5,738 bases of DNA, from contig JBBSEZ010000555.1 of the NCBI GenBank assembly GCA_038239195.1, positions 1 through 5,738 of the forward strand, written 5' to 3'. The stretch comes from JBBSEZ01 sp038239195. GTDB taxonomy: Bacteria; Planctomycetota; Planctomycetia; Gemmatales; Gemmataceae. Both the position numbers and the translations under genes were made by a program. This document shows positions 1 to 5,738 of this stretch, piece after piece. Each line of letters starts with the position of its first letter. Positions within the stretch are counted from its first letter, which is position 1. Below the pieces are notes generated by a model. That model was not told where the DNA came from, ran no database searches, and saw only the letters and a list, made by a program, of their open reading frames with translations.

Positions 1-25
1 AGCTCGTGTGATTTCTCGGGCCCGA

Positions 26-55
26 TTTCGCCGCCTCGCGAGCGAGGCGGCGAAA
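26..55. repeat. Perfect 13-bp palindrome, left arm copy
   Basis: Positions 26-38 (TTTCGCCGCCTCG) are exactly complementary to 43-55, with the 4-nt loop CGAG at 39-42. The hairpin starts 14 nt after the TGA that reads on the plus strand at 9-11. It is followed by A residues on the plus strand rather than T, so by itself it is not a canonical intrinsic terminator for a plus-strand gene. It is the mirror copy of 218-247. Confidence 0.85.
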
Positions 56-217
56 AAAATTTTAACAGAAGGCAACGAACGCAACAAAAGAAAGAAGGAG
101 AAGGAGGCAGAAAGGCAGCGCTCCGTCCTTCACCTCTCGTGCGGTATCGTCTGCGTTCCTCGGCGGCTCCGCCCCCCTTCTTTCTTCGTTTCCTTCGTTG
201 CCTTCTGTTCAAAGTTT

Positions 218-247
218 TTTCGCCGCCTCGCTCGCGAGGCGGCGAAA
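218..247. repeat. Perfect 13-bp palindrome just after the DUF1501 stop
   Basis: Positions 218-230 pair exactly with 235-247 around the 4-nt loop CTCG. On the minus strand the hairpin begins 14 nt after the DUF1501 stop codon (262-264) and is followed by an A-run, not a U-run. It may stabilise the mRNA 3' end or block readthrough, but it does not have the classic rho-independent layout. Its ATTT-N-GCCGC edge resembles the hairpin after fumC at 4366-4400. Confidence 0.8.
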
Positions 248-261
248 TCGGGCCCGAGAAA

Positions 262-1566
262 TCACACGAGCTCGGCAATCGGCTTGCCGCCCGAGATCAT
301 CGGCACCGGCCGGCCGCTCTGGTCCTTGTAGTGCAGGTCCTGCGGCATGCCGAGCACGTGGAACACCGTCGCCATCAGGTCCTGCGGCGTGATCGGCGTC
401 GTTTTCGGCACCTCGGCCTTGGCACTCGACTCGCCGACCACCTTGCCCATCTTGAGCCCGCCGCCGGCCAGCGCCAGCGTGGACAGGGGCGCCCAGTGAT
501 CGCGGCCGGCGCCGCCGTTGATGCGCGGCGTGCGGCCGAACTCGCCCGTGATGACCAGCAACACGTCGCGATCGAGGCCGCGCTGCTGGACGTCGTCGAG
601 GAACGAGGAGACGGCGTGATCGACCACGGCGCCGAGGTTCTTCATGCTGTTGGCGATCTGCCCGTGCATGTCCCACCCGCCGTGCTGCAGCGTCACGAAG
701 CCGACGCCCGCCTCGCACAGCCGGCGCGCCAGCAACATCTGCTGCCCGAGCCCCCGGCCGTAGCGGTCGCGCGTCCGCGGGTCTTCCCGGCTCAGGTCGA
801 ACGTCTCGCGGGCGCGGCTGCGGAGGAGGTCGAACGCCTGCGCCTCGAAGTTGTCGAGGCCCTGCACCAGCCCGCTCCGGTCCACCTCGCGGTCCATCGT
901 GTCGAACGCCTTGAGCAGCGAGCGCCGGTCGCCGAGCTGGTCGATCGTCACCTTGGGCGTCATGTTGCGCTGGGCGTTGCCGCCCACGTCGAAGGGGGCG
1001 TAGGACGAGCCGAGCCAGGAGGGGCCATCGCCGAGGATACCGCCCAGGCGGACGTAGGTGGGCAGGCCGGTGCGGGCGTTGCTGGCGCCGCGCTGGCGGG
1101 CGAGGATGGCGCCGAGGCCGGGCTTGATGGGGGCCTGCCCGTTGTCGGCGGGCGGAAAGTCGTAGCCGGTCATCACCCAGTGGGTACCGCCGCCGTGGCC
1201 CGAGTTGCGGTGGGCGAACGAGCGCACGAACGCCATCTTGTCGGCGTGGCGGGCCATCTTGGGGAAGACGCCGCCGATCTCGATGCCGGGGACGTTGGTC
1301 TTGACGGCGCCGACCGTGCTCCGGAACTCGACGGGCGCGGTCATCTTCGGGTCGAACGTCTCGACGTGGGTGGGCCCGCCTCCCAGCCAGAGCCACACGA
1401 CGGAGGTGTTCTTCGTTGGCGTGCCCCGGGCGGCGGCCGCCGCGCGCCCGCGTAGCAGGTCGGCGAGGGACAGCCCTCCCAGGGCGAGGGCCCCGGCCTT
1501 GAGGAAGTCGCGGCGGCTGGCGCCGTCGCAGGTGGCCCCGGAACGGGGCACCGGCAGGTGCAACAT
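262..1566 (-). CDS. DUF1501 family protein, Tat-exported
   Basis: A complete 434-residue protein of the DUF1501 family, which is abundant in planctomycetes, related to the alkaline phosphatase/sulfatase fold and has no firmly assigned reaction. The N-terminus carries a twin-arginine signal, SRRDFLK at residues 17-23, followed by a hydrophobic Ala/Leu/Gly stretch to about residue 47, so export in folded form is expected. Family landmarks are LGGGPTHVETFDPK (61-74), GHGGGTHW (123-130), GGWDMHG (296-302), GEFGRTPRI (341-349) and GRDHW (354-358). The length is normal. The ATG at 1564-1566 is preceded by AAGGAG at 6 nt. The last codons and the TGA lie inside the right arm of the 272-bp inverted repeat. 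DUF1501 genes often sit beside DUF1549/DUF1553 genes; no such partner is visible, because the upstream neighbour is divergent and the downstream side is the window edge. The family call is firm; substrate and reaction are unknown. Confidence 0.95.
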   Translation of the reverse strand: MLHLPVPRSGATCDGASRRDFLKAGALALGGLSLADLLRGRAAAAARGTPTKNTSVVWLWLGGGPTHVETFDPKMTAPVEFRSTVGAVKTNVPGIEIGGVFPKMARHADKMAFVRSFAHRNSGHGGGTHWVMTGYDFPPADNGQAPIKPGLGAILARQRGASNARTGLPTYVRLGGILGDGPSWLGSSYAPFDVGGNAQRNMTPKVTIDQLGDRRSLLKAFDTMDREVDRSGLVQGLDNFEAQAFDLLRSRARETFDLSREDPRTRDRYGRGLGQQMLLARRLCEAGVGFVTLQHGGWDMHGQIANSMKNLGAVVDHAVSSFLDDVQQRGLDRDVLLVITGEFGRTPRINGGAGRDHWAPLSTLALAGGGLKMGKVVGESSAKAEVPKTTPITPQDLMATVFHVLGMPQDLHYKDQSGRPVPMISGGKPIAELV

Positions 1567-1572
1567 GGCTCG

Positions 1573-1578
1573 CTCCTT
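1573..1578 (-). promoter_or_regulatory. Ribosome binding site of the DUF1501 gene
   Basis: The minus strand reads AAGGAG here, 6 nt before the ATG at 1564-1566. This supports the chosen start, which also places the twin-arginine motif at a normal distance from the N-terminus. Confidence 0.7.
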
Positions 1579-1676
1579 GTCGTACTGCTCGCGCGCCGGA
1601 CGGCGGTGGGCCGAGGAAGGTGTGTGTGGCCGGCAGTCCGTGGCGAGCTCCCCCCAACAGGAACTACACAGTGGGC

Positions 1677-1705
1677 AGCCTACGCCCTTGGCGCAGGCGC
1701 GTCAA
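1677..1705 (-). promoter_or_regulatory. Candidate sigma-70-type promoter for DUF1501
   Basis: On the minus strand a -35-like TTGACG (1700-1705) is separated by exactly 17 nt from a -10-like TAGGCT (1677-1682). Transcription would start near 1670 and leave a leader of about 100 nt before the DUF1501 ATG. The -35 box is strong; the -10 is imperfect. Planctomycete promoter consensus is poorly defined, so this is an inference from the general bacterial pattern. Confidence 0.4.
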
Positions 1706-1802
1706 TTGAAAAGGGGAGGACGCGCAGAAGAAGGCAGCGGAAGCAGCGTGGGCCCGGCAGGGAAGCGACCAGACAAGTTGGAGAAACCGGGCAGGTCGAG
1801 GC

Positions 1803-1832
1803 TTGCGAGAACGGCCGAGCGGGGAGTAGAAT
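1803..1832 (+). promoter_or_regulatory. Candidate promoter for the YrhB-like gene
   Basis: TTGCGA (1803-1808), an 18-nt spacer and TAGAAT (1827-1832) form a reasonable -35/-10 pair on the plus strand. The implied leader of about 180 nt is long, and the -35 box is only partly consensus. Weak inference. Confidence 0.3.
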
Positions 1833-2019
1833 CGGCTGCGGGCAGCGAGGCCGACGGATCGAGTCCCCAGAGGGAAGGCCGGCGACCAACAGAGGCGGCT
1901 CAGTGCAGCAGCGTGCTCTCCATCGTGTTCCTCCGGCAGCGCGACAACCTCTTGCGGGCCAGCACGACGGATCGAACGCTCCTCGTCAGGCAGCGCAGGC
2001 GGAGACGCGAGGGGGGACC

Positions 2020-2442
2020 ATGCTCACTTTGGAAGAGGCCCGGAGTGTCGCGCAGGCCGACCTCGACAAGGGGCGTGCTCATAACCCCGACGTCGAGGAG
2101 GTGGTCATCCTCGACCAGTACACGATTGCGCGGGAGTGGGGTTGGGTGTTCTTCTACCAGTCGCGCCGCTACGTCGAGACAGGCGACCGCAGGCATTTCC
2201 TGGGCGGGAACGCGCCGCTGATCGTGAATCGGTTCGATGGCTCCGTCCGGCGGACGGGCACCGCGCGACCGACCGAGGAGTACGTCGAGCGGTACGAGCG
2301 GTCGCTCGGCGACCTGGCCTTCGGTCGCCGTCAACCCGTCCCCCGCCTCGCGGTGTTTGGCCTTCTGTCCCGCTGCTGGAGGTGGCTGGTGGGCCGCCGG
2401 GGCGGGAGGGCCGACGAGCCCGGCCGGCCAGCCTCCCCGTGA
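2020..2442 (+). CDS. YrhB/Imm35-like immunity-family protein
   Basis: A 140-residue protein. Residues 2-95 match the YrhB (immunity protein 35) pattern: a leading helix LTLEEARSVAQADL, a short strand around EEVVILD (26-32), the aromatic strand EWGWVFFYQSRRYVE (39-53), then GGNAPLIVNRFDGSV (62-76), a Gly-Thr turn and TEEYVERYERS (85-95). Family members are thought to act as cytoplasmic immunity proteins of polymorphic-toxin systems, but many are orphans of unknown role. I chose the ATG at 2020 because the domain begins there and a G-rich ribosome binding site (GAGGGGGG) lies just upstream; the frame stays open to 1558, but that part is low-complexity Arg-rich sequence. Residues 96-140 form an unusual tail with an aromatic/hydrophobic patch (LAVFGLLSRCWRWLVG, 110-125) and a polar, Arg/Pro-rich end. 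No signal peptide. It converges on the LRR gene with 30 bp between stop codons. No toxin gene is visible beside it. Confidence 0.8.
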   Translation: MLTLEEARSVAQADLDKGRAHNPDVEEVVILDQYTIAREWGWVFFYQSRRYVETGDRRHFLGGNAPLIVNRFDGSVRRTGTARPTEEYVERYERSLGDLAFGRRQPVPRLAVFGLLSRCWRWLVGRRGGRADEPGRPASP

Positions 2443-2446
2443 CCCC

Positions 2447-2461
2447 GTCCTTGCAAAGGAC
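2447..2461. terminator. Small hairpin between convergent genes
   Basis: GTCCTT (2447-2452) and AAGGAC (2456-2461) form a 6-bp stem around GCA in the 30-bp gap between the convergent YrhB-like and LRR genes. No T-run follows on either strand, so this is at best a weak two-way terminator. Confidence 0.25.
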
Positions 2462-2472
2462 CTACCCCCTTC

Positions 2473-2841
2473 TCACAACCGCCCCTGCCCGGAGCGCTTC
2501 CACAAAGCCTCCTGGACGTCCTTGGGCAAACTTTGCGGATGCAAGTTCAGCGACAGCAGGCCGCCCAGATGCGGCGACCCGAGCAGCGCCCGGGCCCCCG
2601 CCTCCGTGAGGTCGTCGCCCGAGAGGGTGAGGTGCGTGAGCCGGGCCAGGCGCGGCGAGGCAGCCAGGGCCTTCGCGGCCCTGTCGGTGTTCACGAGGTC
2701 GCCGACGTGCAGCAGCGCGAGGTTGTCCAGCCAGGGAGAGGCAAGCAGGGCGAGCAGGCCCTTGTCGCCGAGCTCGGCGCTGAACGCGTGCAGGCACATC
2801 AGGTTCCCCAGGTGGGGAGACTGCGCCAGCGCCGCCGCCCC
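2473..2841 (-). pseudogene. Frameshifted C-terminal part of the LRR gene
   Basis: This is the 3' remainder of the LRR gene at 2799-4340, displaced by one frame. Directly after the C-run at 2838-2841 this frame completes the interrupted repeat (AAALAQSPHLGNL) and continues with four more repeats of the same type, such as RLTHLTLSGDDLTEAGARAL. It ends in a short capping sequence before the TGA at 2473-2475. It has no start codon or ribosome binding site of its own at a sensible place, so it is unlikely to be a separate gene. If one base were restored the whole gene would encode about 622 residues. The break may be a real mutation, a sequencing error in a homopolymer, or (less likely) a recoding site. 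Confidence 0.8.
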
Positions 2842-3845
2842 TCCGCCCCGACGGGGTTGTAGTTCAGGGTGAGCGCGCGCAGCCCGGCCAGGTTGGGCGA
2901 GGCGGCCAGCGCCCGCGCCCCTTCCGGGCCGATCTGGCACCCGTGAAGGGAGAGCGTGGCCAGGTTGCGCAGGTGGGGAGACTGCGCCAGCGCCACGGCC
3001 CCCTCCACCCCGAGAGGGTTGTGGTCCAGCGCCAGCACGGTCAGGTTGGCGGCGTGAGGCGATTGAGCCAGTGCCTGCATGCCTGCGGGGCCGACCCCGC
3101 ACCTTGCGAGGTTGAGCCGCGTGAGGCGGGCAAGGTTGGGCGAGCGCGCCAGAGCGGCTACTCCCTCGTCGCCGAGCGGGTTGTCGTGCAGGTCGAGGGC
3201 GGTCAGCGGGGCCTGCCACGCGGGGCCGACCAGCGCCGCCACCCCTGCCGAGTCGATCCCGTTCCATCCGAGGTTGAGGGAGCGCAGGCCGGCCATGCGC
3301 GGCGACGAGAGAAACGCGACCGCGCCCCCACCGACTTGCGTGCTGCCCAGGTCGAGCGCCGCGAGCTTGCCGAGGTGCGGGGAGCCGGCCAGGGCCCGCG
3401 CGCCGACCTCGCCGATCTTGTTGCCGTTCAGGTCGAGGCGGGCGAGCTCGCCCAGGTAGGGCGAGCCGGCCAGCGCGACCACCCCCTCCTCGGGGATGCG
3501 GGCGTTGCCCAGGTTGAGGTCCTGGAGCCGGGCGAGGTTGGGAGAGGTGGCCAGGGCCCGCGCCCCTTCCGGGCGGAGCGAGGCGCGCAACTCGAGGTGG
3601 GTGAGGTTGCGCAGGTGGCGCGAACCGGCCAACGCCCGCGCGTCGGCCTCGCCGACGTTGCCGCCAACCAGGCTGAGCCGACTCAGGTTGGCGAGCTCCG
3701 CGCAGCTCGCCAGCTCCGCGATGCTGCAATCGCTCAGGCACACGTTCGAGAGCTTGAGCTCGCGCAGGCCCGGCAGCCAGGACGCCTGGAGCAATGAGCG
3801 CAGGCCCTCGCGCTCCGTCGCATGGTGGTTCAGATCGAGCGCCGA
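2476..3845 (-). repeat. Array of about 17 leucine-rich repeats
   Basis: Coding repeats of 78-81 bp, each giving the core ALAxSPxLxxL followed by a variable strand. Conservation is visible at DNA level: the same 24 nt occur at 2810-2833 and 2971-2994. Two intact 27-residue repeats would put these copies 162 bp apart, but they are 161 bp apart, which independently shows a one-base loss. The neighbouring C-run is 5 long at 2999-3003 and only 4 long at 2838-2841. The array probably grew by tandem duplication and could change in number by recombination. Confidence 0.85.
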
Positions 3846-4340
3846 GAGGGTGGCGAGGAGCGGGTTATCGACCAGGCGCTGTAGCTGGAGCGGGGTGCCG
3901 CCATGCACGCCCATCCCCTCGACCCACGCCCACGCCTCGGTGTCGGCCAACTTGAGGGCGCCGGCCTTCTGAAGGCCGCTCGCCGACACCTCGCCGCGCA
4001 GCAGTCCGCGCCGCCACTCCCAGCGCAAGGGGAACCGCTTCAGCGGGGCCAGCCACTCCGCCGCGCGGCAGGCCAGCAACTCGCTCTCGCGCCGCCTCAG
4101 GTCGGCGTCGCTCGCCTCCAGCGCCGGCGGCCGGCCACGCCCGTGCCAGAAGTCGCGCAGCGGTTCGAGCGCGCACTGGGCGCGGATCAGTTCGGCTCGG
4201 TCGCGCTCGCTCTCGTCGCCGTGCTCCTCGAGCCAGTCGGCCAGCACGAGGCGAGGGGCATCGTCCTCGGGACATAGCTTGGCGTGCTGGAGCAGTGCCA
4301 CGAGCTCGGGGCGAGCGGCGGGCGTACGCGGTTTGGGCAT
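2799..4340 (-). CDS. TIGR02996-domain leucine-rich-repeat protein (frameshifted)
   Basis: The 513-residue ORF opens with the planctomycete repeat-companion domain TIGR02996 at about residues 9-60: PEDDAPRLVLADWLEEHGD (24-42) then RAELIRAQ (48-55). A linker of about 100 residues follows. From residue 166 it has 26-27-residue LRRs of ribonuclease-inhibitor type, roughly LxxLxLxxNxIxxxGxxALAxSPxLxxL, 12 complete plus half a 13th. There is no signal peptide or membrane segment, so it is probably cytoplasmic and protein-binding, with unknown partner. The last residues (RRRWRSLPTWGT) do not fit the repeat: the reading leaves frame at 2838-2841, and the missing half-repeat plus four more continue in the next frame to 2473. 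The ATG at 4338-4340 has a strong GGGAGGT site 5 nt upstream. fumC ends 65 bp upstream on the same strand, so cotranscription is possible. Family call firm; the length given is that of the broken gene. Confidence 0.88.
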   Translation of the reverse strand: MPKPRTPAARPELVALLQHAKLCPEDDAPRLVLADWLEEHGDESERDRAELIRAQCALEPLRDFWHGRGRPPALEASDADLRRRESELLACRAAEWLAPLKRFPLRWEWRRGLLRGEVSASGLQKAGALKLADTEAWAWVEGMGVHGGTPLQLQRLVDNPLLATLSALDLNHHATEREGLRSLLQASWLPGLRELKLSNVCLSDCSIAELASCAELANLSRLSLVGGNVGEADARALAGSRHLRNLTHLELRASLRPEGARALATSPNLARLQDLNLGNARIPEEGVVALAGSPYLGELARLDLNGNKIGEVGARALAGSPHLGKLAALDLGSTQVGGGAVAFLSSPRMAGLRSLNLGWNGIDSAGVAALVGPAWQAPLTALDLHDNPLGDEGVAALARSPNLARLTRLNLARCGVGPAGMQALAQSPHAANLTVLALDHNPLGVEGAVALAQSPHLRNLATLSLHGCQIGPEGARALAASPNLAGLRALTLNYNPVGAEGRRRWRSLPTWGT

Positions 4341-4345
4341 GCACG

Positions 4346-4352
4346 ACCTCCC
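4346..4352 (-). promoter_or_regulatory. Ribosome binding site of the LRR gene
   Basis: The minus strand reads GGGAGGT, 5 nt before the ATG at 4338-4340. This close match to the anti-Shine-Dalgarno sequence fixes the start just ahead of the TIGR02996 domain. Confidence 0.75.
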
Positions 4353-4362
4353 ACCACCGGGC

Positions 4363-4405
4363 GCTCATTTAGCCGCAGAGCGGAGCTCGGCGGCTAAATG
4401 GGAGC
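4363..4405 (-). terminator. Hairpin between fumC and the LRR gene
   Basis: ATTTAGCCGC (4367-4376) pairs perfectly with 4390-4399 around a 13-nt loop. An outer GCTC/GAGC (4363-4366 with 4402-4405) can extend the stem past a 2-nt bulge. It starts immediately after the fumC TGA (4406-4408) on the minus strand. No U-run follows, so it may be an mRNA-end stabiliser or partial attenuator rather than a full terminator. Its edges resemble those of the palindromes at 26-55 and 218-247. Confidence 0.5.

Positions 4406-5738
<1,333 letters not shown>

Larger units (their letters stand above)
1..272. repeat. Large inverted repeat (about 100-bp arms, outer 58 bp perfect)
   Basis: Base i pairs with base 273-i. 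Positions 1-58 and 215-272 are perfectly complementary. After mismatches at 59/214 and 63/210 the pairing resumes perfectly over 64-79 with 194-209, then decays through a purine-rich left side (about 83-117) facing a pyrimidine-rich right side (about 176-193). The unpaired centre is about 75 nt. The right arm contains the last codons and TGA of the DUF1501 gene; the left arm contains the mirrored Glu-Leu-Val-stop reading on the plus strand (TGA at 9-11). A T-run follows the inner 16-bp stem in both directions (T6 at 215-220 on plus, T7 complementary to 53-59 on minus), so it could act as a two-way terminator, though the loop is large. It could instead be a foldback/MITE-like element or the junction of two convergent related genes. 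The left edge may extend beyond the window. Confidence 0.9.
1567..2019. other. Divergent intergenic region
   Basis: These 453 bp separate the DUF1501 gene (leftward) from the YrhB-like gene (rightward). Open frames run through it on both strands but encode Arg/Gly/Pro-rich sequence with no recognisable domain, as expected by chance at this GC content. It contains the two candidate promoters and an 11-nt direct repeat, CGACGGATCGA, at 1852-1862 and 1965-1975. I found no tRNA, convincing riboswitch or small gene. Confidence 0.6.

Noticed and set aside
139..1455. Long plus-strand open frame opposite the DUF1501 gene (438 codons)
   Set aside because: It is antisense to a gene with clear family motifs and encodes low-complexity His/Arg/Ala/Val-rich sequence; typical shadow ORF in high-GC DNA.
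209..1657. Longer minus-strand open frame (482 codons) overlapping DUF1501 in another frame
   Set aside because: Arg/Pro-rich translation with no domain, while the other frame has the full DUF1501 protein with Tat signal and ribosome binding site.
1850..1985. tRNA-like T-loops (GGATCGAGTCC and GGATCGAAC)
   Set aside because: Neither has a complementary 5-bp T-stem or any surrounding cloverleaf on this strand.
1558..2019. N-terminal extension of the YrhB-like protein
   Set aside because: The frame is open, but the translation is Arg/Gly/Gln-rich without domain character, and the family domain starts right at the Met at 2020.
2838..2841. Programmed ribosomal frameshift in the LRR gene
   Set aside because: No canonical slippery heptamer or known recoding signal; a homopolymer indel explains it more simply, shown by the 5-C run in the sister repeat.
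2476..3845. CRISPR array or non-coding tandem repeat
   Set aside because: The 78-81-bp periodicity is explained by leucine-rich repeats in frame, with variable rather than identical units.

Overview
The window is high-GC DNA and most likely comes from a planctomycete, probably of the Gemmataceae. Three things suggest this. One is a Tat-exported DUF1501 protein. Another is a leucine-rich-repeat (LRR) protein opening with the 'repeat-companion' domain TIGR02996, a combination expanded in Gemmata-type genomes. The third is the presence of GC-rich palindromes just after stop codons. The assignment rests on recognised protein families, not on a database search.

Layout from left to right: (1) 1-272 is a large inverted repeat whose outer 58 bp per arm are perfectly complementary. 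It holds the last codons and stop of the DUF1501 gene in its right arm and a mirrored set of the same codons in its left arm. (2) 262-1566, minus strand: complete DUF1501 gene. (3) 1567-2019: a 453-bp divergent intergenic region with one plausible promoter for each direction. (4) 2020-2442, plus strand: a small YrhB/Imm35-family protein with an unusual C-terminal tail. (5) 2473-4340, minus strand: a TIGR02996 plus LRR protein of about 17 repeats, broken by a one-base deletion in a C-run at 2838-2841. The deletion splits it into a 513-residue N-terminal ORF (2799-4340) and an out-of-frame tail (2473-2841). (6) 4341-4405: a 65-bp spacer with a hairpin and the LRR gene's ribosome binding site. 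(7) 4406 to the right edge, minus strand: class II fumarase (fumC), lacking roughly its first 26 residues, which lie beyond the window.

The genes do not form an obvious pathway. fumC is a TCA-cycle housekeeping gene, and the LRR gene follows it on the same strand, so the two could share a transcript. The YrhB-like gene converges on the LRR gene and diverges from the DUF1501 gene. I see no clear new multi-gene system. The features most worth following up are the 272-bp inverted repeat with its mirrored gene end, the related post-stop palindromes, the single-base frameshift in the LRR gene, and the toxin-less YrhB/Imm35 gene.
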